The notes: generated by a model not told the origin, from the letters alone. Shown: positions 24,624 through 33,321, numbered from the stretch's first letter. The stretch: 42,424 nt of DNA from Treponema sp. (GCA_017963165.1 JAGCTZ010000035.1:1-42424); one strand, 5' to 3'. Program-made: numbers and translations.

Positions 24624-26978
24624 TTAAAGCTTTTTTAATGGAGCCTTAAAGCTCATCTTACGTGGCGTCGCAACTTTTTCGAATTTTACGGTATAGGTTG
24701 CGGCGCTGTTGTCTATTTGAAGGATTATTCCTTTTCCTAAAATTCCGTGTTCTACGGTGTCGCCTTCTTTTAAGTGTGAAAGAGCAGATTTTTTTTCAAG
24801 AATAGAATTTGTTTCTTTGATAAAGGCTTTTGTTTTTGCAATAAGTTGAGGAGGAAGTTCTACTTCGTAATGAAGCAGCGGTTTGTCTATGTCAAAAATA
24901 AAGCGTGAAGGGTAGCGGCCTCCTGCATGCTGCGAAAAGCCTTCTGCTTCTGTAAGGAAAAGTCTTTTTTGGGCACGCGTTACTGCTACAAAACCAAGTC
25001 GTCGTTCTTCTTCCATTGCTTTAAGGCTGTCTACTTTTTTGCTTGGGAACATATTTTCGTTCATTCCGACAATAAAGACTACCGGGAATTCAAGACCTTT
25101 TGCCGTGTGGATTGTCATTAAGCGGACTGCGTTTTTATGTGCAGTGATATCTGCGTTTGTATAAAGTGCTGCGTGTGCAAGATAGTTTTCCAGAGTGCAT
25201 TCTTCGCCGCAGGAAGTTTCGTATTCGTAAATTGACTGCTTGAGCTCTGCAAGATTGTCCAGTCGTTCCTGGCTTCCTTCGGTGCGGAGCGCAAGCTCGT
25301 ATTTGCTTTGGTTCATTACGTGACTGAATAATTCCGAAATCTGCATTTTTGCGTATGAGGAAGAAAAGTGTTCTATAAGGTCTATGAATTCCTGTGCCTT
25401 TGTGTTTGCAAAAAGCTCGTCGCCGACGTGAAGTTTAAGTGCATCGTAAAGTGAGCCGCCATTTTTGTCTACGTATTCTTTGAGGAATTTTATTCTGCGC
25501 TCGCCGATGTTTCTTTTTGGCTGATTTACTATTCGCAAAAAAGAAAGGTCGTCTTTGTAAGCTATCATTCGAAGATAGGAAAGAGAATCTTTTATTTCTG
25601 CGCGGTCAAAAAACGGAACACCTGAGTTTAGCGTGTAGGCAATTTTTTCGCGCTGGAAAACTTCTTCTATTGTGCGGCTGATGTAGTGTGCACGGTATAA
25701 TATGGCGATGTCTGATGGGGCAAAAGAGTTTGTGGCACTTGAGCTTGCAACTGTGGTCCCTGAGCCTGCGCCGTCCTGAGCTTGTCGAAGGGTCGAAGAG
25801 CCCTCAGTTAACTCGCGTATTTTCTTTACCAGATATTCTGCTTCTTCTTCTGATGATTTTGCGTGGAAGTAAAATGGCAGCGGCGTTGCGGGGGTGTCCC
25901 CCGCAGAGGGGGTAGTACGTTCGCTGTCGCGAACTACCGAGTTTGTTTCGCAAACTCGCAGAGACAACGCAGTGTGAGCGAGGGGGAGACATCCCCCTCC
26001 TAAGTTTCCTGGAACCAAATCTTTTTTAATGCGGTCATTGTTTTTGTCAATGAGACTATTTGCGGCATCGAGAATTGGCTTGGTGCTGCGGTAATTTTTG
26101 TTCATTACGATTGTCTGAACGCCAGGGAACTTTTTGTCAAACTCAAGAAGGTAACGGATGTCTGCGCCTCGCCACGTATAAATTGTCTGGTCAGGGTCGC
26201 CTACTACAAAAAGATTATTGTGATATGGACAAAGGGCCTTCATGAGCTCGTACTGAATCATGTCTATATCCTGGAATTCGTCTATCATTATGTATTCAAG
26301 ACGTTCCTGCCACTTCTGACGAATCTGATCGTTTGTCTGGAAAATGTAGAGTACGAATTTAAGCAGGTCGTTGTAATCAAGGCCGAAGCACTTTTTTTCC
26401 TGGTAGAGATAGCCGTAAAAAATTATGTCGTCGGGCTTTGTTGCATCAAGATATTTCTGGTGGATTTCGTCGAGCGTCATTCGGATAAGGTCTTCGTAGT
26501 AGTGAGGCTCTTTAAAAAGCTTTTTGATTTCTATCATGTCGCGGGCATTTGAAAATGTCATCTGCCGCAGGGTAAGGCCACGTTCTTCGTAAATAATCTG
26601 GAGCATTGCATCTATGTCGGAATTGTCCAGAACAAGAAAGCTTTTTGGATAAGAGACAGCATGGGAATCTTCCTGAAGCACGCTTACGCAAAAGCCGTGG
26701 AAGGTAGAAATGTAGCCTGTGTCGTTGTCGCCTGTAAGCTTGCGGATTCGGTTGCGCATTTCGGCAGCGGCTTTATTTGTAAAAGTAACGCAAAGGATGT
26801 GCGATGGAAGAATGCCTACTTCGTTTACAAGATATGCAAAACGGTGTGTAAGTGCGCGTGTCTTTCCGGAACCGGCTCCGGCAATTACGCGGATGTAGCC
26901 TTCTGTTGTTGTAACGGCGGCGCGTTGTTCGGGATTGAGGCCTGTAAGAATGTCTGTCTGGAGAGAATCGTCTTGCAT
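24624..26978 (-). CDS. UvrD/PcrA-like superfamily 1 DNA helicase with in-frame repeat inserts
   Basis: About 784 residues from ATG 26978 (a TTG at 26993 overlaps the probable -10 box). SF1A helicase motifs are complete: VIAGAGSGKTRALTHR (Walker A), MIDEFQDIDMIQYEL (motif II), VVGDPDQTIYTWRGADIRYL (III), KNYRSTKPILDAAN (IV), LMTIHTAKGLEFPVVF (V) and GFVAVTRAQKRLFLTEAE (VI). The C-terminus ends in a Tudor-like VEHGILGKGIILQID. Two inserts made of dispersed-repeat DNA interrupt the region between motifs IV and V: about residues 325-365 and 394-409 (STLRQAQDGAG). The reading frame stays open through both, so the gene is probably functional. The symbol uvrD or pcrA is likely but not proven. Confidence 0.9.
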   Translation of the reverse strand: MQDDSLQTDILTGLNPEQRAAVTTTEGYIRVIAGAGSGKTRALTHRFAYLVNEVGILPSHILCVTFTNKAAAEMRNRIRKLTGDNDTGYISTFHGFCVSVLQEDSHAVSYPKSFLVLDNSDIDAMLQIIYEERGLTLRQMTFSNARDMIEIKKLFKEPHYYEDLIRMTLDEIHQKYLDATKPDDIIFYGYLYQEKKCFGLDYNDLLKFVLYIFQTNDQIRQKWQERLEYIMIDEFQDIDMIQYELMKALCPYHNNLFVVGDPDQTIYTWRGADIRYLLEFDKKFPGVQTIVMNKNYRSTKPILDAANSLIDKNNDRIKKDLVPGNLGGGCLPLAHTALSLRVCETNSVVRDSERTTPSAGDTPATPLPFYFHAKSSEEEAEYLVKKIRELTEGSSTLRQAQDGAGSGTTVASSSATNSFAPSDIAILYRAHYISRTIEEVFQREKIAYTLNSGVPFFDRAEIKDSLSYLRMIAYKDDLSFLRIVNQPKRNIGERRIKFLKEYVDKNGGSLYDALKLHVGDELFANTKAQEFIDLIEHFSSSYAKMQISELFSHVMNQSKYELALRTEGSQERLDNLAELKQSIYEYETSCGEECTLENYLAHAALYTNADITAHKNAVRLMTIHTAKGLEFPVVFIVGMNENMFPSKKVDSLKAMEEERRLGFVAVTRAQKRLFLTEAEGFSQHAGGRYPSRFIFDIDKPLLHYEVELPPQLIAKTKAFIKETNSILEKKSALSHLKEGDTVEHGILGKGIILQIDNSAATYTVKFEKVATPRKMSFKAPLKKL
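25754..25798. repeat. Composite CCCTGAGCCTG repeat inside the helicase gene
   Basis: A GGTCCCTGAGCCTG start is followed by a second copy, TCCTGAGCTTGTCGAAGGG, as if one repeat had landed in another. On the coding strand it reads STLRQAQDGAG in frame. Confidence 0.8.
25886..26004. repeat. GC-rich palindromic element inserted in the helicase gene
   Basis: It contains CGGGGGTGTCCCCCG (also at 42268-42284), the hairpin CGAGTTTG-TTTCG-CAAACTCG, and GTAGTACGTTCGCTG / CGCGAACTAC arms. It is related, in inverse orientation, to the element at 12484-12597. It adds about 40 residues to the helicase without a stop. Confidence 0.75.
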
Positions 26979-26984
26979 ATGTTT

Positions 26985-27013
26985 AGTATACAAAAAATAA
27001 TGTGGATTGTCAT
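26985..27013 (-). promoter_or_regulatory. Promoter of the helicase gene, predicting a leaderless mRNA
   Basis: On the minus strand ATGACA (27013-27008), a 17-bp spacer and TATACT (26990-26985) match sigma-70 boxes 5/6 each. Only 6 bp separate the -10 from ATG 26978, so transcription should start at or next to the A of the start codon. No Shine-Dalgarno is present. Confidence 0.6.
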
Positions 27014-27028
27014 TGCTTGATTTTCTTC

Positions 27029-27056
27029 TTGACTTTTGAGTTTGACGCTGTAGAAT
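27029..27056 (+). promoter_or_regulatory. Probable promoter of the 27090 gene
   Basis: TTGACT (27029-27034), a 16-bp spacer and TAGAAT (27051-27056). It is divergent from the helicase promoter. TTGACG/TATAAA a little downstream is an alternative at shorter spacing. Confidence 0.5.
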
Positions 27057-27089
27057 TTTTATTATAAAGAAGGAACCGGAGGCTTTTAT

Positions 27090-27638
27090 ATGGCAGATAT
27101 AAAATCAAACAAAGGAACTATTAGCCAGGCGCTTGCTGATTTTTCCAGTAAGTTTGCGCGTTTTAAAGCAGGGGAGGATGGGCTGGAGCAGGACGCGGTA
27201 AAAGTGGTGTCGCCGCTTAAATCTATCCAGAATCAGATAAACGAAAGGGAATCGGAACGGGCTGCTTTGTTGCGCCGACAATTTCTGGAATATATAAGTC
27301 CTTTGACTGCCGACATTGAAGAAGATGAAGAAGCGCTTCTTAAAGCATATAAATTGTACTGCCAGTTAGTTGAACTTAACAACACTGCCGGCGATGCCGG
27401 AACTCATCTGCGCGATATTTCTATAACAAGTCCTCTTTGCCGCAAGATTGAATATACCGGCGCCGACGGACGCTTTAGTTATTTGCGTCTGTGGTTTGTT
27501 GCAACTAACCAGGATGCGCTTTTTGTTCCTCAAATGGAGCAGGATTCAAGCGGCAACTGGTATCTTGGTTTTGTAGAAAAAGAGCTGTGGAAGCCTACAC
27601 TTTTTGAGCGTGAGATTATGCAGGTGGTTGGGGAATAA
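27090..27638 (+). CDS. Conserved-looking cytoplasmic protein of unknown function
   Basis: 182 residues, acidic, no signal peptide or membrane segment. Residues 20-100 look helical (NQINERESERAALLRRQFLE, then EEDEEALLKAYKLYCQLVEL); the C-terminal part is mixed and contains YLRLWFVATNQDALFVPQME. I do not recognise the family. The start is supported by CGGAGG (27077-27082). It is followed 2 bp later by a lipoprotein gene, so the two may be cotranscribed. Confidence 0.65.
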   Translation: MADIKSNKGTISQALADFSSKFARFKAGEDGLEQDAVKVVSPLKSIQNQINERESERAALLRRQFLEYISPLTADIEEDEEALLKAYKLYCQLVELNNTAGDAGTHLRDISITSPLCRKIEYTGADGRFSYLRLWFVATNQDALFVPQMEQDSSGNWYLGFVEKELWKPTLFEREIMQVVGE

Positions 27639-27640
27639 AA

Positions 27641-28969
27641 ATGCAATTAAAGAAAATTTTTATACCAATTCTTTTTCTCTTATTTACATCTTGCAACACA
27701 GATACTTTACGTTCATTCTTTTTTGATACAAATGAAGAGGAAGATATCCCAAAAGAAAAGAAGTATAATCCCGACATTATTTGGCGACTTAACACAGAAA
27801 CGTATATTGAAAATTATCCTGTACAAGAAGGACAATATTTATATATACAAGAATTACCAGCAATGGATAAAATTAATATTGCAAAAATAGATTTATCAAT
27901 GGGCACATATGTATGGAAAAGTGATATTGTCAGGTATGCAAATAGTTATGGTGGCTGTGTTACCGATAAGTATTATTGTTTCTTTGATTTTGACAATTAC
28001 TTAAAAATATTTAATAAAGAAACAGGATATTTAATTACTACAGTTATCATGTCAGAGAATGAGAAGGAAAGAGAGGCGTATGCACCTTATACAACGTCAC
28101 TGTTTTTTTATAATGATGCATTATATTGGGGAAATGCCGCAAACGAAACAGATGTTGTTACAGGAATTATGAAGTTAGATTTAAATAACATAGATTATAA
28201 TACTAGAAGTCAAATTCTTAATCCAGAATGTGTGTATCAATTAAGATCAGATGAAGGTTTTTTTTCTAGTAAATTTATTATAGATGGTGATATTTTATAT
28301 GGGTTGACATATAACACAAATTATTTTAATTCAGGGTATAAAGGTAGTGCATTTTTATTTTCTTTTGATATAAAAACATTTGAAATAAAGTGGAGAAAAC
28401 AAATAGACAATATATGTGGTTTTAATCCAGAATGTATCAAACTCGATGGAGATAAGTTATTTATATTTGATGTTGGAATCTTTTGTTTTGATAAGAAAAC
28501 AGGAAATTTTATTTTCTCAAAAGAACAGACTTCTGAAGATCTCAAGAAAGAAATACATTTAAGCGCCTCTTTGGATCTTTGTGGAATTTATCAATGTAAT
28601 GGAAAATTTTATTATACGCGTAATGCCTATGTTGGTTCTAACGAACAATTAGGTCGACCAGAGAAATATAACAAGAATATTATTTGTTGGGATGGAAATA
28701 CATTTAAACTTGCCTGGGGAGATTTACCACCTTATAAAGAAGGTTCATCTTTACAAACGAGACCTGTAGTTGTAAATAGAAAATGTTTTGTAGTAACAAA
28801 TACTGGACTTAGAGTATATGATGCAGATACAGGAGAATTCTTTGGTGTCTGGCGTGATATAAAGAATCTTGGTAGGGATTTAAATGCAAGTTATAAAAAT
28901 ATGTTTATCTTTTTTGATCATGATAAGAATACAGGTAAAGGTATCCTTACAGCTATAAATGCGGGTTAG
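27641..28969 (+). CDS. Lipoprotein with PQQ-like beta-propeller
   Basis: 442 residues with signal MQLKKIFIPILFLLF and a lipobox ending TSC near residue 18. The rest shows repeated blade-like patterns such as INIAKIDLSMGTYVWKSD, LKIFNKETGYLITTVIM, FSFDIKTFEIKWRKQID, IFCFDKKTGNFIFSK and LRVYDADTGEFFGVW. These have the D-x-x-T-G-x-x-x-W form of PQQ/WD-type propellers without evidence of a bound quinone. The propeller probably mediates protein or carbohydrate contacts at the cell surface. It starts 2 bp after the upstream stop and is followed by another lipoprotein after 6 bp. Confidence 0.72.
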   Translation: MQLKKIFIPILFLLFTSCNTDTLRSFFFDTNEEEDIPKEKKYNPDIIWRLNTETYIENYPVQEGQYLYIQELPAMDKINIAKIDLSMGTYVWKSDIVRYANSYGGCVTDKYYCFFDFDNYLKIFNKETGYLITTVIMSENEKEREAYAPYTTSLFFYNDALYWGNAANETDVVTGIMKLDLNNIDYNTRSQILNPECVYQLRSDEGFFSSKFIIDGDILYGLTYNTNYFNSGYKGSAFLFSFDIKTFEIKWRKQIDNICGFNPECIKLDGDKLFIFDVGIFCFDKKTGNFIFSKEQTSEDLKKEIHLSASLDLCGIYQCNGKFYYTRNAYVGSNEQLGRPEKYNKNIICWDGNTFKLAWGDLPPYKEGSSLQTRPVVVNRKCFVVTNTGLRVYDADTGEFFGVWRDIKNLGRDLNASYKNMFIFFDHDKNTGKGILTAINAG

Positions 28970-28975
28970 AGGTTT

Positions 28976-29392
28976 ATGAAATTTTATGAAAAGAATCAAA
29001 ATTTATTTTTTTGTTTTGTTATAGTAATAAGCATTACTTGTTTTTCTACTTGTAAAAACGATATTTTACTAGAGCCAAGAATAAGAATAATTGTTAATAG
29101 CAATTATATGTCTGATACAACTATACAAGTTTTTGTAGAATCGGATTCCGGGATGAGCATTACAGGAGCTTGGGTCTATATTCAAGATTTAGAAAGTAAT
29201 GTAACAGTTTTGGAATATGATAGTACAAAAAATAGTTATTTAGGAACGTTAGATACTTCTAGAAATAATAGTTTCTTTGTATATGTTGATTCAGTTCTTT
29301 TTAGAAATCCAAAGAAATATGAAATTACTCATGAGGTATTACATGAAAAACCTATTATAACGTCTTTTTCTGATGTACTATATTTATTTTAA
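28976..29392 (+). CDS. Small lipoprotein of unknown function
   Basis: 138 residues with a hydrophobic signal (LFFCFVIVISITCF) and a relaxed lipobox FSTC near residue 27. The mature part is a short beta-rich domain (IRIIVNSNYMSDTTIQVFVE, then GAWVYIQDLESNVTVLEYD), resembling an Ig or carboxypeptidase-regulatory-like fold. The family is not recognised. It lies 6 bp after the propeller lipoprotein with an AGAGG site, so it is probably the last gene of that small operon. Confidence 0.6.
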   Translation: MKFYEKNQNLFFCFVIVISITCFSTCKNDILLEPRIRIIVNSNYMSDTTIQVFVESDSGMSITGAWVYIQDLESNVTVLEYDSTKNSYLGTLDTSRNNSFFVYVDSVLFRNPKKYEITHEVLHEKPIITSFSDVLYLF

Positions 29393-29460
29393 TAAAGTGT
29401 AAAGAATTTGAATGTTATTACTTACGGAAAAGTATATAATTATTTTGATATTTTTCCTCG

Positions 29461-29489
29461 TTACTTTTAGCTTTTTTGTTTGTTATAAT
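29461..29489 (+). promoter_or_regulatory. Promoter of the 29522 gene
   Basis: TTACTT (29461-29466), a 17-bp spacer and a perfect TATAAT (29484-29489), 32 bp before the ATG. Confidence 0.65.
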
Positions 29490-29521
29490 AGTTAAGGATA
29501 AAAAATTTTGGAGCTATTAGG

Positions 29522-30085
29522 ATGAAAAAGTTTTTAATCGGATTTGTAGTTTGTTTAATATGCTCAGGTGCCTTTGCAAGATTTAATGTAAGGGCAAATG
29601 CTTTTGGTGGAATTGGTTTTATTCCAACAGAAGGCGAGCCATATTTTTTACTTGAATTCCCTATAAGTGTTGATTATGAATTTTCGCTGCCCGGAATGGA
29701 AAATGATACTTTTGCTGTCGGTGCGTCGGGTTCTCTTTTACTCTTTCCTTTTTCACTTTTGGATTTTTCTTATATTCATTGTCTGCAGCCACAAAGCACA
29801 AAAAAATATTGCTGGAATATTGAAACTGAATTACATACCGGCTTTACGTTTCTTGGGGAATTTTTGGTAGGTGACGAAGCCGAAATAACAAGCAAAGATA
29901 TAAATTATTGTTCAACATTTATTGTTGATGTTCTTTTTACTTATAAACCAAAAACAAGCGGTTTTTATTTTGGAGCCGGGCCTGTTTGTTCTTTTATGTT
30001 TGTCCCGTATCAGAGTGAGCCGGTAACTAAATGGGGATGGGCAATTCTGCCGAATCTGGAATTATCTGTAGGATATACTTTCTAG
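29522..30085 (+). CDS. Small outer-membrane beta-barrel-like protein
   Basis: 187 residues with a cleavable signal (MKKFLIGFVVCLICSGAFA). The mature protein alternates hydrophobic and polar residues with aromatic girdles (YFLLEFPISVDYEFSLPG, FYFGAGPVCSFMFVPYQ) and ends in a terminal strand LELSVGYTF with C-terminal Phe, the usual signature for barrel assembly. Function is unknown. It begins a run of exported proteins and is followed after 36 bp by an FnIII lipoprotein. Confidence 0.68.
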   Translation: MKKFLIGFVVCLICSGAFARFNVRANAFGGIGFIPTEGEPYFLLEFPISVDYEFSLPGMENDTFAVGASGSLLLFPFSLLDFSYIHCLQPQSTKKYCWNIETELHTGFTFLGEFLVGDEAEITSKDINYCSTFIVDVLFTYKPKTSGFYFGAGPVCSFMFVPYQSEPVTKWGWAILPNLELSVGYTF

Positions 30086-30121
30086 GATTAAAAATAAAAA
30101 TTTCAAACGAGGGAGAACAAG

Positions 30122-31225
30122 ATGAAAAAGTTAAAAAGCTTGTTTGTTGGATTTACAATTCTTTCATTATTTGTGTTGTCTGGTTTGGTTTGTTCGTGTG
30201 AATCGGAGCCAGAGCCTCAACTTACAGAACCTGTATTATCGTTGGCACTGTCGAAAACGTCGCCGCAAACAGAAGTTATTATTTCGTGGACACCTTCTGA
30301 TGAGGCAGAAAGTTATAGAGTTGAACGGACAATGATTCGTGATTCTGTTACTGATACAAGATATTTTGAATGGCGAGAAAGTGACGAGCTTTGTTCAAAA
30401 GATGACAGTAAGTTTTACCTGACAGATAATACATGTGAAAGCGGGACTGAATATACTTATGTTGTAACTGCGTCGGCATCATGGTATACACCAGAGATAT
30501 GGAATACTACTTCAAAAAGCTCCAAAGAAAAATCAATTACAACAGCTGCAGATCCAAAAGTTCAGCTTGCTTATCCAAAAAATGTCAAAGTTGAACAAAT
30601 GACAGGGAATCGCAATTCGCTTACTGTATCGTGGGATGCGGTGCAAAATGCAGTTGCTTATGAGGTTTGGTATACTACTAGTTCTTGGACTAACTTTAAT
30701 GAAAAATTTGTAAAGCTTGGTCAAACTGAGCAAACTTCTTATACAAAGAAATATCTTCCAAATGAATCAAGCTATGTATTTATGATAAAAGCAATTAAGG
30801 ATGATGAATATAGTTTGTTGTCTGCTAAAGCAACAGGAACAGTTGCGCCTGTTGATAATCATACCAGGAGTACTGCTATTCCGCTTGAAAATGGAATCAG
30901 GGAATATTTCTATTCTGATTCAGCGTCTTTATGGTATAAATGTACTCCACAAAAAGGAATTCTGTCGTTCTATTGCGGTAGAGATTTTAATGATAATTCT
31001 TTATCAATTTTCTTAGAGGATGGAACTGTTGTTGCTTCTGGATTACCGTTGTTTTATTTGGAAGAAGGGACGGACGAAAATCTTTCTTTGCTAACCGATG
31101 AAGATTATGATTTTGCCGTAGCTAGAAATTTTAAAAATGATATAAAGGATTTTTCGCCGGGAACAACATATATCTTACGAATTGTAAAGTATTCTTACAA
31201 ATATTTTTCACTTTGTGTGGAGTAG
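30122..31225 (+). CDS. Lipoprotein with two fibronectin type III domains
   Basis: 367 residues: signal MKKLKSLFVGFTILSLFVLS and lipobox VCSC near residue 27, then two FnIII-like domains (about residues 38-140, EVIISWTPSDEAESYRVERT; and 150-245, SLTVSWDAVQNAVAYEVWYT). The C-terminal 120 residues start DNHTRSTAIPLENG and resemble a pre-peptidase-like beta-sandwich (LWYKCTPQKGILSFYC). No enzymatic motif. It is a likely surface binding protein, similar in build to the next gene. GGGAG precedes the ATG. Confidence 0.72.
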   Translation: MKKLKSLFVGFTILSLFVLSGLVCSCESEPEPQLTEPVLSLALSKTSPQTEVIISWTPSDEAESYRVERTMIRDSVTDTRYFEWRESDELCSKDDSKFYLTDNTCESGTEYTYVVTASASWYTPEIWNTTSKSSKEKSITTAADPKVQLAYPKNVKVEQMTGNRNSLTVSWDAVQNAVAYEVWYTTSSWTNFNEKFVKLGQTEQTSYTKKYLPNESSYVFMIKAIKDDEYSLLSAKATGTVAPVDNHTRSTAIPLENGIREYFYSDSASLWYKCTPQKGILSFYCGRDFNDNSLSIFLEDGTVVASGLPLFYLEEGTDENLSLLTDEDYDFAVARNFKNDIKDFSPGTTYILRIVKYSYKYFSLCVE

Positions 31226-31237
31226 CGGGGAAGGCAT

Positions 31238-31930
31238 ATGAGTTCAAGAAATACAATAAGCAAAAGACTTTTGATTTTGTTCTTTATAATTAGTTGTTCT
31301 GTTTTTGTGGGTTGCAATAATATTTTTGTGGAAAAACGTGAAGCTCCTAAGGATCTTAAAATATTTTCTATAACTTCGGATAGTGCAGAAATTTCCTGGT
31401 CATCTATAAATAAAGCAAGCCTTTATGATGTTATGTGGAAAATAAAGGGAGACAATAAATGGGCTGGAAACATGTGTGTAGAAACAAATCATTGTCAGCT
31501 GAATAATCTTTTGTATAATCAGGAATATGTTGTAAAAGTTGCGGCTCTTTATAAATATAAATCAGACCATTATTTGATGAGCGATTATATTTCAAGCGAG
31601 TTTAAGACTTTGAAAGATATTCCTCTAGAAGGAGAGTTAGCACGGCCTAACAATTTCAAAGCAAGCTTTAATAAAGAAAAAACTGCCATAACAATTTCGT
31701 GGGATGCTGTAGAAGGTGCTTCGTATTATGATATAAATATTCGAGAAGATAAATTAAGTTTTTACGAACCGGGACTAAATATATTAAAGACTGTACCTGC
31801 AGAAAAAACAGAATTTGTTTATACAGGTGTATTACCAAAAAATAAAAAAATTATTATAAAAGTGGCTGCTCGGAATTCTGATTTTTCTGATAACTGCCGA
31901 TGGTCATGGGAAATAACCTTGGATAACTAA
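31238..31930 (+). CDS. Lipoprotein with two FnIII-like domains
   Basis: 230 residues; the signal is hydrophobic (RLLILFFIISCSVFV) with a lipobox VGCN near residue 26. Two FnIII-like modules follow: PKDLKIFSITSDSAEISW and NNFKASFNKEKTAITISW, the second continuing DAVEGASYYDINI, close in pattern to the FnIII modules of the upstream lipoprotein. Nothing else is attached. It lies 12 bp after the upstream gene and 1 bp before the next, so the three are cotranscribed. Binding partner unknown. Confidence 0.7.
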   Translation: MSSRNTISKRLLILFFIISCSVFVGCNNIFVEKREAPKDLKIFSITSDSAEISWSSINKASLYDVMWKIKGDNKWAGNMCVETNHCQLNNLLYNQEYVVKVAALYKYKSDHYLMSDYISSEFKTLKDIPLEGELARPNNFKASFNKEKTAITISWDAVEGASYYDINIREDKLSFYEPGLNILKTVPAEKTEFVYTGVLPKNKKIIIKVAARNSDFSDNCRWSWEITLDN

Positions 31931-31931
31931 T

Positions 31932-32546
31932 ATGAAAAGATTTGTTAACTTTTTGATACTTATCTTTTGTTTGTCTCCCCTAACAGCTGCGCCGCTAAAA
32001 TTTTACTGGGATTTTGGAACAGCATTTTTGGGTGGCGATGTTGATTCAAAAAATAATTCTGTTGATTTTGACTGGGAAATTGATGTTCAGGTTTTAGACT
32101 TTAGGCTTGAAACAGAAAATGGTTTTACGTTTGGATTTTCGCCATTCAATGTTTTGTGGGAAGATGTTTCGTCCGGCAAAGAAGATGTTGAGCTTATAAC
32201 CTTTGGAAATTTTACGGTGGCTTACGATTTCTTTAAACATGAAAGAATGGTAGAGCTTGGGCCTTATGTTTCGGTGTTTACTCTTGCGCTGGATAGTATT
32301 AAAAATTTCCGTATAGACGCGGGGCTTTTATTAAATATGTATTTTACCGATATCTGGCCCGAAGCCATGATTGCAGCCGAAGAAAACATGCATTTGCGCT
32401 GCGAGCTGATTTCTGCAAAAACAGGTGTTCGTCTTAATCAATTAAAACCGGAATTTTATTTTGACGTTGGAATAAATTTAATTTCACTTGGTATGATTCT
32501 TTGTAGTGCCGGTCCTGAAAATTTTGAACCTTGTTCATATCCTTGA
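31932..32546 (+). CDS. Outer-membrane barrel-like protein
   Basis: 204 residues with signal MKRFVNFLILIFCLSPLTAA. The mature sequence has alternating strands (KFYWDFGTAFLGGDVDS, FRLETENGFTFGFSPFNVLW, VAYDFFKHERMVELGPYVS) and resembles small spirochaetal outer-membrane barrels, although the C-terminus does not end in a clear terminal strand. No family assigned. The ATG is 1 bp after the preceding stop, so translation may depend on the upstream gene. Confidence 0.6.
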   Translation: MKRFVNFLILIFCLSPLTAAPLKFYWDFGTAFLGGDVDSKNNSVDFDWEIDVQVLDFRLETENGFTFGFSPFNVLWEDVSSGKEDVELITFGNFTVAYDFFKHERMVELGPYVSVFTLALDSIKNFRIDAGLLLNMYFTDIWPEAMIAAEENMHLRCELISAKTGVRLNQLKPEFYFDVGINLISLGMILCSAGPENFEPCSYP

Positions 32547-32578
32547 AAAATGATATATCCTTATAAAAGGAATGTATT

Positions 32579-33187
32579 ATGAAAAAAAATGTATTAGTAT
32601 TAATCGTATTGGCTATGGTTACTCAGCTTTTTTGCAGGGCGCCGTACTCAAAAGAAAATTATGGAACTTATATTCCGTATGAGATGTATGAAAAGGTTTT
32701 AGAAACAAGCTCTTATTACGAAGGAATTGTGGCAACAAAATCTGATTCGTATTACACCGTTTTGTGTATTTCTGCCGACGGCATTATGTCGAACCTTAAA
32801 TTCCATGATTCATTTGCTGTGGAAGGTAATTTTTCTTTTACCAAAAAATCGGGAAAAGATTTTCTTATTGATGAAAAGACAAAAATTGAATATATAAAGA
32901 TTTCTGATTCGACAGATTATAATGCTTCGTATGATGAGTTTTTGAAACAGAATGTCATTAAAAAGCTTGCCCCCAAAAATTCGAATATAAAGTTGACTGA
33001 TTCTTCAATTACAATAAAAGGAAAAGAATTTCTTGTAGACAAAGATCAGTGGCATTATTCAGAAAATCTTGCGATTATTTTGTATTGCGTAAAAGACTGG
33101 CAATATGTTGGTTTTGTAAATAATAAATGGTATGTTTTGAAGAATGGAGATGAACTTCAAAAGGTTGCAGCGGATGAATTGAAGTAA
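32579..33187 (+). CDS. Exported protein of unknown function
   Basis: 202 residues with an N-terminal hydrophobic segment (VLVLIVLAMVTQLF) and a Cys at residue 19-20; the lipobox is poor, so it may be either lipidated or simply secreted. The mature part is mixed alpha/beta with KNSNIKLTDSSITIKGKEF and WQYVGFVNNKWYVLKNGDEL. Family not recognised. Its ribosome site is AAGGAAT. It is the last gene before the aro operon promoter. Confidence 0.6.
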   Translation: MKKNVLVLIVLAMVTQLFCRAPYSKENYGTYIPYEMYEKVLETSSYYEGIVATKSDSYYTVLCISADGIMSNLKFHDSFAVEGNFSFTKKSGKDFLIDEKTKIEYIKISDSTDYNASYDEFLKQNVIKKLAPKNSNIKLTDSSITIKGKEFLVDKDQWHYSENLAIILYCVKDWQYVGFVNNKWYVLKNGDELQKVAADELK

Positions 33188-33197
33188 AGGCTTCCCC

Positions 33198-33226
33198 TTG
33201 ACAAAAAAGGGCTAACTCATTAAATT
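33198..33226 (+). promoter_or_regulatory. Strong promoter of the aro operon
   Basis: A perfect -35 TTGACA (33198-33203), a 17-bp spacer and TAAATT (33221-33226). The expected start is near 33233, giving a short leader before a small aromatic-rich reading frame. Confidence 0.75.
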
Positions 33227-33249
33227 AATTTTAACTTTTGGAGACAAAA

Positions 33250-33321
33250 TTGAAAGGTAACTTTTATTACAGCGCATTTTATTATTACTCTTATTGGGCT
33301 ACATGTAAGGGCAGTAAGTAA
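33250..33321 (+). CDS. Aromatic-rich leader peptide of the aro operon (23 residues)
   Basis: A 23-codon frame starting at TTG with GGAG (33240-33243) 6 bp upstream, ending in TAA at 33319-33321. Residues 5-16 read FYYSAFYYYSYW; in total 6 Tyr, 2 Phe and 1 Trp make 9 of 23 residues. It lies 17 bp or so after the predicted transcription start and 37 bp before an intrinsic terminator in front of aroF. This is the layout of leader peptides in ribosome-mediated attenuation (trpL, pheL). Stalling when charged tRNA-Tyr, -Phe or -Trp is scarce would favour read-through into aroF. The reading frame is seen; the mechanism is inferred from arrangement. Confidence 0.8.
   Translation: MKGNFYYSAFYYYSYWATCKGSK

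Noticed and set aside
25754..26004. Helicase gene as a frameshifted pseudogene
   Set aside because: The frame stays open through both inserts and all helicase motifs lie in one frame on either side.
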